Positions 26,539 through 36,840 of a stretch of DNA of 64,000 nt are shown here, in pieces. A program made the translations under genes and the position numbers. The notes under the pieces are model-generated. The model searched no databases, was not told the origin of the DNA, and saw only the letters and a program-made list of their open reading frames with translations. This stretch comes from Massilia sp. Root133 (GTDB taxonomy: Bacteria; Pseudomonadota; Gammaproteobacteria; Burkholderiales; Burkholderiaceae_D): the NCBI RefSeq assembly GCF_001426525.1, contig NZ_LMEW01000031.1:123711-187710 (forward strand), in the 5' to 3' direction. Each line of letters begins with the position of its first letter. The first letter of the stretch is position 1.

Positions 26539-27153
26539 ATGAAATGGAACGACAACCCGAAGTCCCGCGTGCGTCATGAAGGCCCGTCCCCGCGTCCGCG
26601 CACGCGCCTGGGCGGTGCGGTCGCCGCGCTCGCCACCCTCGCCGTGGCGCTGCCCGCGGCCGCGCATCCGGGGCATCCCGACGGCGGCTTCGCGGCCGGC
26701 CTGCTGCATCCGCTGACGGGGCTGGATCACCTGTTCGCGCTGCTGGCTGTCGGCCTGTGGAGCCGGCAGCAGCGCCATGGGGCCGTGCTGCCGCCCGCGT
26801 TCCTCGTGATGATGGCGCTCGGCGCGGCCTGTGCCGACGCGGGCCTCGTGCTGCCCGCGCTGGAGGCGTCGATCGCCGCGACCGTGCTGGTGCTGGGAAT
26901 GCTGGTCGCGTGCGCGCCCGGCCTGCAGCGGCGCCTGCCGCCGCAGGTGGCGGTCGTCGTGGTGGGTGGGTGCGCCTTCCTGCACGGGCTGGCGCATGGG
27001 CGGGAACTGGCGGGGATGGCGAGCGGCGCCGGCTTCCTCGTCGCGAGCGCCCTGGTGATGCTGGCCGGCGCGCTGCCGGGGGAACGCGTGCACCGCATGG
27101 CCGGCGCCGCGATCGGCGCGGCAGGCTTATACCTGCTTGCGGGCGTCGTCTGA
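26539..27153 (+). CDS. ureJ: HupE/UreJ-family membrane protein
   Basis: This 204-residue integral membrane protein is of the HupE/UreJ family, thought to import nickel for urease or hydrogenase. After a Lys/Arg-rich leader it shows the family signature HPGHPDGGFAAGLLHPLTGLDHL (His-rich helix) and six hydrophobic segments, with HGLAHGRE near the middle. It ends the urease operon, 11 bp after ureG, and its last 27 bp overlap the convergent acyltransferase gene. No other nickel or urea transporter lies in the window. Confidence 0.92.
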   Translation: MKWNDNPKSRVRHEGPSPRPRTRLGGAVAALATLAVALPAAAHPGHPDGGFAAGLLHPLTGLDHLFALLAVGLWSRQQRHGAVLPPAFLVMMALGAACADAGLVLPALEASIAATVLVLGMLVACAPGLQRRLPPQVAVVVVGGCAFLHGLAHGRELAGMASGAGFLVASALVMLAGALPGERVHRMAGAAIGAAGLYLLAGVV

Positions 27154-27759
27154 ACGCGGCCCTGGTTCGGCCAGGCGGATCGGCGCCGCCTTCTCCGGAT
27201 ACAGCGCGCGCACGCCGTCGTACGCCTGCGCGATGGCGGCCATGTCGACCGTTTCATCGCCCGTCATCGTCAGCGTGCGCGTGACGTCGATGACCTTCTT
27301 GCCGTAGTCGAGCGAGACGAGCAGCACCGGCACGTCGGCGGCCAGCGCGATGCGATAGAAGCCGCTCTTCCAGTGCGGCCGGTAGCTGCGCGTGCCTTCC
27401 GGCGTGATGGCGAGCCAGAACCAGTCGGCCGCGTGCATCGTCTGCGCGAGGCGCCGGATCGCGCCCTGCGGCGAGCTGCGGTCGATCGCCACGCCGCCCC
27501 AGTAGCGCATCAGGGCGCCCATCGGGCCGCGGAACAGCGAATCCTTGGCGAGCCAGCGGAACTGGATGCCGACGGCCCACTTGGCCAGCAGGCCGATGGG
27601 GAAATCCCAGTTCGACGTGTGCGGATACACGACGACGATGCCGTGCGGACCCGGCAGGGGTTTGAAATTGAAGCGCCAGCCGAACGCGTTCAGCAGGCGC
27701 AGCGCGGCGCGCTGGCGCAAGGTCGGCAGCCCCTCGGGGCGCACCAGGTAGTCGTCCAT
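27127..27759 (-). CDS. Lysophospholipid acyltransferase-family protein (PlsC-like)
   Basis: This 210-residue membrane-associated acyltransferase has the HX4D motif HTSNWD and the PEGTRS motif of the PlsC/LPLAT superfamily in the usual order (about residues 51 and 125). RBS GGAGAG stands 5 bp before the ATG at 27759. The donor and acceptor cannot be told; the branch resembles short glycerol- or ornithine-lipid acyltransferases rather than housekeeping PlsC. Confidence 0.88.
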   Translation of the reverse strand: MDDYLVRPEGLPTLRQRAALRLLNAFGWRFNFKPLPGPHGIVVVYPHTSNWDFPIGLLAKWAVGIQFRWLAKDSLFRGPMGALMRYWGGVAIDRSSPQGAIRRLAQTMHAADWFWLAITPEGTRSYRPHWKSGFYRIALAADVPVLLVSLDYGKKVIDVTRTLTMTGDETVDMAAIAQAYDGVRALYPEKAAPIRLAEPGPRSDDARKQV

Positions 27760-27919
27760 GTTCTCTCCGTACGGCGGGCCGTCTGCAAGCAATGGTGATT
27801 GCGCCTCGGCAAGCAAACCGGGCATTTTATAGCGCTGCCAGAAGGCGGACAAGCAAAAAAACTGGAAGCGTTGCGGCCGCGTCGGTATCATCCTTGCCTC
27901 TCAATCAAGGATTTTCAAG

Positions 27920-28267
27920 ATGGACATCACGATTTTTCACAATACCCGCTGCGGCACGTCGCGCACGACCCTCGAGGCGATTCGGGCGACCGGCGTCGAG
28001 CCGCGCGTCGTCGATTATCTGGCGCAACCGCCGACGCGGGACGAGCTGAAGGACCTGATCGCCCGGGCGGGTTTGCAAGTGCGCGACGCCGTGCGCAGCA
28101 AGGAAGCGCTGTTCAAGGAACTCGGCCTGGACGATCCGGCCACGACCGACGACGCGCTGCTCGACGCGATGGTCGCGCATCCGATCCTCATCAATCGTCC
28201 GTTCGTCGTCACGACCAAGGGTGTGCGGCTGTGCCGGCCGTCCGAGCTGGTGCAAGAGATTCTGTAA
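27920..28267 (+). CDS. arsC: Arsenate reductase, glutaredoxin-dependent
   Basis: This 115-residue ArsC-family protein carries the catalytic Cys in HNTRCGTSR (Cys11) and the conserved RPFVVTTKGVRLCRP end with the substrate-contact Arg residues. It reduces arsenate to arsenite with glutathione and glutaredoxin. No arsenite pump or ArsR is nearby, so it may instead be one of the orphan YffB/ArsC-like reductases. Confidence 0.9.
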   Translation: MDITIFHNTRCGTSRTTLEAIRATGVEPRVVDYLAQPPTRDELKDLIARAGLQVRDAVRSKEALFKELGLDDPATTDDALLDAMVAHPILINRPFVVTTKGVRLCRPSELVQEIL

Positions 28268-28276
28268 AACAGTCTT

Positions 28277-28336
28277 TTGACATCGTGAAACGACGAGTGG
28301 TATAGTCGTCCGACTTCGATTGGTAACGTTTCCAAT
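28277..28336 (+). promoter_or_regulatory. GH30 promoter with LacI-type operator
   Basis: TTGACA (28277-28282), 18 bp, TATAGT (28301-28306). Directly after the expected start point lies ATTGGTAACGTTTCCAAT (28319-28336), an 18-bp dyad with one mismatch pair and the central ACGT typical of LacI/GalR operators. This implies sugar-responsive repression; no LacI-family gene is in the window. Confidence 0.75.
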
Positions 28337-28368
28337 CGCGCAGCCGCCAACACACGACAGGAGACACG

Positions 28369-29847
28369 ATGACGACGAGACGAGATGCAATGCGGCTGCT
28401 GGGCGCCGCGACACTGATGGGCGGCCAGGTGGCCGTGGCCGGCCGCACCGCGGCAGCGCCCGCAACCGCCCCGGCGGCCGGCGCCACCGGCTGGCAGGTC
28501 GTGACGTCCGCACCCGGCGCTGACCGCTTCGCCGCCCGTCCGCTCGGCGCCTTCCAGCCGGCAGGCCAGCCGCCGGAGACGGACATCGCCGTCTTCGTCG
28601 ACACGTCGAAGCGCTACCAGGAAGTGTTCGGCTTCGGCGGCGCCGTCACGGACGCCGTCGCCGAGGTCCACGCGACCCTGACGCCGGCGCAGCAGCAGGC
28701 GTTCCTGGCGGCGTACTTCGACCCGCGCGCGGGCCTGGGCTACAACATCCTGCGCACGACGATCCACAGTTCCGACTTCGGCAGCGGCAGCTACACGTAC
28801 GTGCGCGACGGCGACCGGTCGCTCGCATCGTTCAGCATCGCGCCGGACCTGAAGCTGCGCGTGCCGCTGCTGCGCGCCGCGCTGGCGGCTGCGCGCGCCC
28901 ACGGCACGGACATGCGCGTGTTCGCCAGCCCGTGGAGCGCGCCGGCATGGATGAAGTCGAACCAGAGCATGCTCGCCGGCGGCAGCCTGCTGCCCGAGTA
29001 CCGCGACACGTGGGCGCGCTACGTCGTGAAATTCGTCCAGGCGTACGAGCAGGCCGGCATCCCGCTGTGGGGCCTGTCGGTGCAGAACGAACCGATGGCG
29101 AAGCAGAAGTGGGAGTCGATGATCTTCAGCGCCGCCGAGGAAACCCGCTTCCTCGGCGACCACCTGGGCCCCGCCTTGACGGCGGCGGGACTGGGCCGCA
29201 AGAAGGTCATCGTGTGGGACCACAACCGCGACCTGCTGCCGCAGCGCGCCGCGACGATCCTGGCGGATGCGAAGGCGCGGCCGTACATCTGGGGCGTCGG
29301 CTACCACTGGTACGAGACGTGGGCCGGCGGGGAGCCGATGCACCGCAACGTCGCCGCCGTGCACGCGGCCTGGCCGGACGTGAACCTCCTGATGACGGAA
29401 GGCTGCATCGAGAAATTCGATCCCGCGCGCCTGCAGGACTGGGCCAACGGCGAACGCTACGGCCGCGAGATGATCGCGGACCTGAACGCGGGTTCCAGCG
29501 GCTGGGTCGACTGGAACATGCTGCTCGACAGTCGCGGCGGCCCGAACCACAAGAACAACTTCTGCTTCGCGCCGCTGCACGCGAGCGCCGACGGCCAGCT
29601 CGTGTTCACCCCGATCTACACGGCCATCGGGCACTTCAGCCGCTACATCCGTCCGAAGGCTCGCCGCGTGGGCGCCACGACGAGCCGCAGCACGCTCGAT
29701 GCGACGGCGTTCCGCAACGCGGACGGGCGCCTGGCCGTCGTCGTCATGAACCGCAGCGACCAGCCGCAGCGGTACCGGCTGTTCGTCGACCGGCAGGAGG
29801 TGGCGGTCGAGATTCCGGCGCGGGCGCTGCAGACCATCGTCGGTTGA
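28369..29847 (+). CDS. Glycoside hydrolase family 30 enzyme, exported
   Basis: This 492-residue retaining beta-glycosidase is of the GH30 (glucosylceramidase/beta-1,6-glucanase) type. The N-terminus TTRRDAMRLLGAATLMGG looks like a twin-arginine signal. The (beta/alpha)8 domain holds the acid/base Glu241 in VQNEP and the nucleophile Glu344 in LMTEG; a small beta domain closes the protein (ending PARALQTIVG). Substrate is likely beta-glucan or a glucosyl-lipid. It is monocistronic behind a LacI-type operator and ends at a REP pair. Confidence 0.93.
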   Translation: MTTRRDAMRLLGAATLMGGQVAVAGRTAAAPATAPAAGATGWQVVTSAPGADRFAARPLGAFQPAGQPPETDIAVFVDTSKRYQEVFGFGGAVTDAVAEVHATLTPAQQQAFLAAYFDPRAGLGYNILRTTIHSSDFGSGSYTYVRDGDRSLASFSIAPDLKLRVPLLRAALAAARAHGTDMRVFASPWSAPAWMKSNQSMLAGGSLLPEYRDTWARYVVKFVQAYEQAGIPLWGLSVQNEPMAKQKWESMIFSAAEETRFLGDHLGPALTAAGLGRKKVIVWDHNRDLLPQRAATILADAKARPYIWGVGYHWYETWAGGEPMHRNVAAVHAAWPDVNLLMTEGCIEKFDPARLQDWANGERYGREMIADLNAGSSGWVDWNMLLDSRGGPNHKNNFCFAPLHASADGQLVFTPIYTAIGHFSRYIRPKARRVGATTSRSTLDATAFRNADGRLAVVVMNRSDQPQRYRLFVDRQEVAVEIPARALQTIVG

Positions 29848-29858
29848 ATATCGAACAG

Positions 29859-29961
29859 CGTCGTTCCCGCGAAGGCGGGAACCCAAGTTCGGCGTACCCG
29901 CTGCGCATGCAAATTGGGGGGATGGCGCCTGTGGCGCTATCCCGCCTCCGCGGGGGCGACG
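29859..29961. repeat. REP-like inverted pair (copy 2)
   Basis: GTCGTTCCCGCGAAGGCGGG and its inverted partner CCCGCCTCCGCGGGGGCGAC bracket about 60 bp. Same family as the copies at 15371 and 32217. It follows the GH30 stop by 12 bp and may end that transcript. Confidence 0.8.
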
Positions 29962-30107
29962 TTCAGGCTGCATCTCCTGCACGAACGCCGCACTTCAGTT
30001 ACATTGTGCAGCTATACCCTCTGTCTTAAGACCGGTTCACGCAGCCCGGCCTTGAAAGTGGGGGTATATGCACTTACATTGGCGTTCCGTATCCACAGGA
30101 GATTGTG

Positions 30108-32216
<2,109 letters not shown>

Positions 32217-32317
32217 CGTCGTCCCCGCGGAGGCGGGGACCCATGCTGACGTTGCGGTTACGCGACTTGCGCAGCATCGCTAGCGCAGTATGGGTTCCCG
32301 CTTCCGCGGGAACGACG
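32217..32317. repeat. REP-like inverted pair (copy 3)
   Basis: CGTCGTCCCCGCGGAGGCGG at the left and its inverse GGGTTCCCGCTTCCGCGGGA toward the right, with ATGCTGA/GCAGTAT at the inner edges. It starts at the base after the fusA stop codon. Confidence 0.85.
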
Positions 32318-32364
32318 GTGTTTGATTTTGCTGTATCTTCGTGTTTTCGAATCCGGAGACCGCC

Positions 32365-33195
32365 ATGAACCCACTCCCCATCCTCGGCCAGGGCACCTGG
32401 AACATGGGCGAAGACCCGTCCGCCCGCGCGGCCGAAGTGGCCGCGCTGCGGCTCGGCCTCGATCTCGGCATGACCCTGGTCGACACGGCCGAGATGTATG
32501 GCGAGGGCGGTGCCGAGGAAGTGGTTGGCGAAGCTATCGCCGGCCGCCGCGACGATGTCTACCTCGTCAGCAAGGTCTACCCGCACAATGCGTCGCGCGC
32601 GGGCGTGCGTGCCGCGTGCGAGCGCAGCCTGCGGCGCCTGCGCACCGACCATCTCGACCTCTACCTGCTGCACTGGCGCGGCGGCGTGCCGCTGGCGGAG
32701 ACGCTGGAGGCGTTCGAGCGCCTGCGCGACGAGGGAAAGATCCGCGCCTACGGCGTCTCGAATTTCGACACGGACGACATGCTGGAAGCGGCCGCGCTGC
32801 CCGGCGGATCGGGCATCGCGGCGAACCAGGTGTTGTACAACCTGGTCCAGCGCGGCATCGAATGGGACCTGCTGCCGTGGTGCCGCGAGCGCGGCATCCC
32901 CGTGATGGCGTACTCGCCGCTGGAATCGACGCCGGCCGAGCAAATGCCGCTGTTGACCCGTCCGCAACTGGGCGAGGTGGCGCGCCGCCACGGCGTCACG
33001 CCGGCCCAGGTGGCGCTCGCGTGGCTGCTGCGCCAGGACGGCGTCGTCGCGATTCCGAAGGCCGTGCAGCCGGCCCACGTGCGTGCCAACCGCGCCGCGC
33101 TCGACCTCGCGCCGCAACTCACGGCCGACGACCTGGCGCTGCTGGACGCGGGCTTTCCGCCACCTGGCCGGCGCCGGCCGCTGGCGATGCGCTGA
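32365..33195 (+). CDS. Aldo/keto reductase
   Basis: This 276-residue NADPH-dependent reductase of the AKR superfamily has a (beta/alpha)8 barrel with the catalytic tetrad visible as Asp/Tyr in DTAEMYGEG, Lys in VSKVYP and His in LLHWRG. RBS GGAGA precedes the ATG at 32365. Substrate undetermined; probably small aldehydes or methylglyoxal. Its stop is 7 bp from the convergent end of the GGDEF-EAL gene. Confidence 0.92.
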   Translation: MNPLPILGQGTWNMGEDPSARAAEVAALRLGLDLGMTLVDTAEMYGEGGAEEVVGEAIAGRRDDVYLVSKVYPHNASRAGVRAACERSLRRLRTDHLDLYLLHWRGGVPLAETLEAFERLRDEGKIRAYGVSNFDTDDMLEAAALPGGSGIAANQVLYNLVQRGIEWDLLPWCRERGIPVMAYSPLESTPAEQMPLLTRPQLGEVARRHGVTPAQVALAWLLRQDGVVAIPKAVQPAHVRANRAALDLAPQLTADDLALLDAGFPPPGRRRPLAMR

Positions 33196-33202
33196 ACGCG
33201 GT

Positions 33203-34948
33203 TCAGCGAGTCGTCAGCCAGTCGAGCAGGTCGGGCGAGGCGAGCGGACGGCTGAACAGATAGCCCTGGCCCTTGGCGCAGGACTGGGCACGCACGGCGG
33301 CGGCCTGCGCCTCCGTCTCGATGCCTTCGGCCACCGTGCTCATGCCGAGGCTCTGCGCCACCTTCACCGTCGCCTCGATCAGCACGCGGTGGTGGTGGCT
33401 GGTGTCGGCCTGGCACACGAACGAGCGGTCGATCTTGACCGTGTCCACCGGCAGCTGGTGCAGGCTGGAGAGCGATGAATAGCCGGTGCCGAAATCGTCC
33501 AGCGCCAGCGTGACGCCGATGGCCTTCAGTTCGTGCAGGCGCTGCTGCACCTGCTGGTCCTGCGCCGCCAGGCTTTCCGTCACTTCCAGCTGCAGCTGGT
33601 CCGGACGCATGCCGTTCTGCGCCAGCACGTCGCGCACGACGGCGGGCCAGCCCGGTTCCGCCAGCTGCGCGCGCGACAGGTTCACGGCCAGCAAACGCGG
33701 CGCGCGTTCGCCCAGGTCGCGCTGCCACGCGGCGAAGTCGCGGCATGCACTGCGCAGCACGAAGTCGCCCAGCGCGCCGATGAGGCCCGATTCCTCCGCC
33801 ACCTGGATGAATTCGACGGGCGGCACGACGCCGCGCACGGGATGGCGCCAGCGCACGAGCGCTTCGACGCCGGCGGCATGGTCGGTGGCGCCGTCCGGGC
33901 GCAGTCCGACGACGGGCTGGTAGACGACGAACAGCTGGTCCTCGACGAGGGCCTGGCGCAGGTCGGATTCGATGTCGGCGCGGCGCGCGGCCCGTTCGCG
34001 CATCGCGGTCTCGAACGCGATGCAGCGGGCGCCGCCCGCGCGCTTGGCCTCGACCATCGCGATGCTGGCGTCGCGCAGCATCTCGCCGGCAGACGCGCCC
34101 GCGTCGGCGCTCCACACGAGGCCCATGCTCAGGCGGATGACGATATCCTGGCCGTGCAGCGCATGCGGCCGCGCCAGCGCGTCGAGCAGGCGCGCGGCCA
34201 CGCGCTCGGCGTCGCCGCGGCTGCGCAGGCCGTCCAGCACGACGGCGAATTCGTCGGCGCCGACGCGGGCCGCCATCTGGCCCGCGCCCGCGTGCGGGTC
34301 GATGCGGTCGCTCGGCGGGCGCAGCGTGGCGCGGATGCGGTCGCCGATCTGCACGAGCAGGCGGTCGCCGGCGGCCTGGCCCAGCGCGTCGTTGACCTGG
34401 CGGAAGCGGTCGCAATTCATGAACATGAGTGCGAAGCCGCTGCCGTCGGCAAGCGGGGCCCGGCCCAGCATCTGCTGCAGCTGTTCCAGCACGGCTTCGC
34501 GGTTGGGCATGCGCGTGAGCGCGTCCGTGCGCGCCTGGCTGCGCAGGCGGCGCGCGAGGCGCTCCTGCTCGCGCTGCACTTCCGCGGTGGCGTCGGTCAC
34601 GGTGGCCATCAGCCGCGCCCCGTCCAGTTTCAGGACGCTCAGCGACAGCACCTGCGGTCCGCCCGGCGCGGCCGCATCGCCCAGCTGCACGCGCAGGCCT
34701 TCGCACACGACGCCGGACGGCGCCGCGAAGTCCGCCGTCATGGCGCGCAGCTGCGGCGCCACGTCCTGCAGCACCGTGAACAGGTTATCGAGGCTGCCGT
34801 CGCGCGCGAGCGGCATCAGGAGGCTGGACGACATCGGGTTCAGCATGTCGACCGTGCCGTCCAGGCCCGCCTGCACGAGGCCGATGGGCGCGCGGTAGAG
34901 AAACTGGACCAGTGCCTCGTAGGCGTCGACCTTGTTCGTGTCGATCAT
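33203..34948 (-). CDS. GGDEF-EAL protein (probable c-di-GMP phosphodiesterase) of the PYP operon
   Basis: This 581-residue protein has an N-terminal sensory domain (about 5-130) closely similar to that of the upstream cyclase, a GGDEF domain with degenerate GADEF (no RxxD site) at about 145-315, and an EAL domain (about 330-578). The EAL domain keeps its key motifs: EALVRW (about residue 361), LEVTES, DDFGTGYSS, KIDRSF and AEGIET. It should hydrolyse c-di-GMP, with the GGDEF part regulatory. The ATG at 34948 overlaps the upstream stop by 4 bp (ATGA), so it is translationally coupled as the third gene of pyp-cyclase-phosphodiesterase. Enzymatic state is inferred from motifs. Confidence 0.93.
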   Translation of the reverse strand: MIDTNKVDAYEALVQFLYRAPIGLVQAGLDGTVDMLNPMSSSLLMPLARDGSLDNLFTVLQDVAPQLRAMTADFAAPSGVVCEGLRVQLGDAAAPGGPQVLSLSVLKLDGARLMATVTDATAEVQREQERLARRLRSQARTDALTRMPNREAVLEQLQQMLGRAPLADGSGFALMFMNCDRFRQVNDALGQAAGDRLLVQIGDRIRATLRPPSDRIDPHAGAGQMAARVGADEFAVVLDGLRSRGDAERVAARLLDALARPHALHGQDIVIRLSMGLVWSADAGASAGEMLRDASIAMVEAKRAGGARCIAFETAMRERAARRADIESDLRQALVEDQLFVVYQPVVGLRPDGATDHAAGVEALVRWRHPVRGVVPPVEFIQVAEESGLIGALGDFVLRSACRDFAAWQRDLGERAPRLLAVNLSRAQLAEPGWPAVVRDVLAQNGMRPDQLQLEVTESLAAQDQQVQQRLHELKAIGVTLALDDFGTGYSSLSSLHQLPVDTVKIDRSFVCQADTSHHHRVLIEATVKVAQSLGMSTVAEGIETEAQAAAVRAQSCAKGQGYLFSRPLASPDLLDWLTTR

Positions 34949-36291
34949 CGGCGCGCCTCGCTGGCCAGGGCCGGATGCCAGCGCTCGACGCGGTCGCGGC
35001 CTGCCGCCTTCGCGGCGTACAGGGCCTGGTCGGCGCGTTTCATCAGGCCGTCCAGGCCGGGCGCCTCGCCGTCGCACACGGCGACGCCGGCGCTGACAGT
35101 GCACGCGATGTGCGCGCCGTCGTACGCGACGGGGCGGCCGGCGACGAGCCCGCGCAGCCGTTCGGCCACGGCGACGGCGGCATCGAGGCCGGTCGACGGC
35201 AGCAGCACGGCGAATTCCTCGCCCCCCACGCGCGCGACGACGTCGACCTGGCGGAACGTGGCGGCCAGCAGCTGCCCCAGGTGGCGCAGCACGGCGTCGC
35301 CGCCGGCGTGGCCATGGCGGTCGTTGATGCGCTTGAAGTGATCGGCGTCGAGCAGGACGAGGGCCGTCGGCCGCGGCGCGCGGCGGTTGCGGTCCAGTTC
35401 CAGTTCCGCCGCTTCGAAGAACGCGCGGCGGTTGGCGACGCCGGTCAGGTGGTCGCAGAACAGCGATTTGCGGCGCGCATCGAGTGCTTCGCGCTTGTCG
35501 CTGACGTCGCGCAGCACGAGGCAGTACGCGGCTTCGCCCGGCTCGGCCACGTCCGCGTCGCGGTCGGGCAGCGGCGAAATCATCGCGCTGGCCCAGAACT
35601 CGCTGCCGTCGGCGCGTACGCGCGGGCCTTCGTCGAGGCTCCAGCCGTTCTGGTCGGCCTCGCGCAGGCGGTCATGGGTGTGGTCGGACGTCGTCGCGCC
35701 CTGCGGATAGAACACGGAATACGGCTGGCCGACGACGTCTTCGCCATGCCCGGTGACGCGCGCGATCGTCTCGTTCCACGCGCTGACGCGGCCGGCGCCG
35801 TCCAGGCCGACGAGGGCGTAATCGGTGATGCTCGTAAGGAGGGCGCCCAGCCACGCCTCGTTCTGGCGCAGCTGGCGGTCGCGCCGCACCTGTTGCGTGA
35901 CGTCGGCCAGCACGGCCATCAGGCGCGTTCCGTCCAGCTTCAGCAGGGTCAGCGACAGCACCTGCGGCGTGCGGCCATCGACGTGGATGTGCAGGCCGTC
36001 GCACACCATGCCGCGGGGCCGCGCGAACGCCGCGCACAGGTGGCGCAGTTCGGGCGCGACGCCCGCAAGCGCGTCGAACAGGTTGACCAGGTTGCCGTCC
36101 TGCTGCAGCGGCATCAGCAGCTGGGCCGAGACCGGGTTGATCATGAGGATCTCGCCGTCGGCCGCCGTCTGCACGAGGCCGACGGGGGCCAGGTACAGGA
36201 ACTGCATCAGCGCCTCGTGCTCGGCGGCGAGGCGGTCGTAGGCGTCGCCTGCGCGCACGTCGCCTACACGCATGTCGATGCCCGCCGTCAT
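34945..36291 (-). CDS. PAS-GGDEF diguanylate cyclase of the PYP operon
   Basis: This 448-residue cytosolic protein carries the N-terminal domain shared with the EAL protein (about 20-145; FLYLAPVGLVQ, MINP, LLMPL, VLSLTLLKLDGTRLMA), a PAS domain (about 150-275; DYALVGLDGAGRVSAWN) and a GGDEF domain (about 285-440). The active site is GGEEF (about residue 356) with an RQVD inhibitory site five residues before, so c-di-GMP synthesis with product feedback is expected. Its start overlaps the pyp stop by 4 bp and its stop overlaps the EAL gene by 4 bp. There is no membrane segment, so the input is cytosolic, with PYP as the evident candidate partner. Confidence 0.93.
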   Translation of the reverse strand: MTAGIDMRVGDVRAGDAYDRLAAEHEALMQFLYLAPVGLVQTAADGEILMINPVSAQLLMPLQQDGNLVNLFDALAGVAPELRHLCAAFARPRGMVCDGLHIHVDGRTPQVLSLTLLKLDGTRLMAVLADVTQQVRRDRQLRQNEAWLGALLTSITDYALVGLDGAGRVSAWNETIARVTGHGEDVVGQPYSVFYPQGATTSDHTHDRLREADQNGWSLDEGPRVRADGSEFWASAMISPLPDRDADVAEPGEAAYCLVLRDVSDKREALDARRKSLFCDHLTGVANRRAFFEAAELELDRNRRAPRPTALVLLDADHFKRINDRHGHAGGDAVLRHLGQLLAATFRQVDVVARVGGEEFAVLLPSTGLDAAVAVAERLRGLVAGRPVAYDGAHIACTVSAGVAVCDGEAPGLDGLMKRADQALYAAKAAGRDRVERWHPALASEARR

Positions 36292-36674
36292 GCTTTGCGC
36301 TGCACGAGCACGTAGCGCACGGGCGTATGGGGCGCGGCCAGCAGGCGCAGGGCGACTTTTACCGGGCGCATGCGCAGGGTCAGCACGTAGTCGATGGTGT
36401 CGTCGAGCGTCGTGCCGTCGTCCTGGGCATCCTCGAAGCGCTGCGCCACCATGAAATTGTTCAGGCAGGGGGCCACGTTCGTGAACAGCGGCTGGCCCAG
36501 CACGCGCGGCGGCGTGAGCCCGGCCGCTTCCGATTCCGTACGGTTGTACTGGCACACGGTGGTGTCGCCGTCGAAGCCGATCACGCCGAAATCGAGGCGG
36601 TCGAGATCGTCCCCTGCCAGTTGCGCGAGGCGCGCGTGCAGGTCCGGAGTGGCGAAGGACAGGTTGGCGGTCAT
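36288..36674 (-). CDS. pyp: Photoactive yellow protein (blue-light photoreceptor)
   Basis: This 128-residue PAS-fold protein aligns without gaps (offset of one) to the chromophore half of Halorhodospira PYP. The p-coumarate-binding Cys is Cys70 in VAPC. The residues that hold the chromophore phenolate are present as Tyr43 and Glu47 (QYNRTE, matching Tyr42 and Glu46). LDFGVIGFDGD and PVKVALRL match the beta strands. Differences are Leu53 for Arg52, Ala51 for Thr50 and Leu for Tyr98, so photocycle speed and colour may differ. Length is normal (PYP about 125). It leads an operon with a cyclase and a phosphodiesterase and is divergent from a 4-coumarate-CoA ligase. The ligase neighbour makes a mere PAS look-alike unlikely. 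Confidence 0.88.
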   Translation of the reverse strand: MTANLSFATPDLHARLAQLAGDDLDRLDFGVIGFDGDTTVCQYNRTESEAAGLTPPRVLGQPLFTNVAPCLNNFMVAQRFEDAQDDGTTLDDTIDYVLTLRMRPVKVALRLLAAPHTPVRYVLVQRKA

Positions 36675-36716
36675 GGGAAGCTCCAGCGGAATGGTGTTGC
36701 AGGGAAGAAAGGCATA

Positions 36717-36764
36717 GTGACATGACGCCATGTCTCTGTCAAACCAATCGTGCGCGCATGTCAC
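36717..36764. promoter_or_regulatory. Inverted repeats in the pyp promoter region
   Basis: The minus strand has TTGACA (36737-36742) with CACTAT 17 bp on as a possible pyp promoter. A dyad GACATG-ACGC-CATGTC (36719-36734) fills its spacer. GTGACATG (36717-36724) is also the exact inverse of CATGTCAC (36757-36764). Three copies of the CATGTCA element therefore surround the promoter and look like a repressor site. The cognate regulator is unknown. Confidence 0.55.
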
Positions 36765-36784
36765 ATTGGCGCGTCCGTACGCAT

Positions 36785-36813
36785 TTGACAGCGGCGTGCC
36801 GGCCCGTCATAGT
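36785..36813 (+). promoter_or_regulatory. Promoter of the 4-coumarate-CoA ligase gene
   Basis: TTGACA (36785-36790), 17-bp spacer, CATAGT (36808-36813), 28 bp before the ATG. It lies 20 bp from the CATGTCAC element and could share regulation with pyp. Confidence 0.65.
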
Positions 36814-36840
36814 CTGCGCGCTCATCGACGACGGAACATC

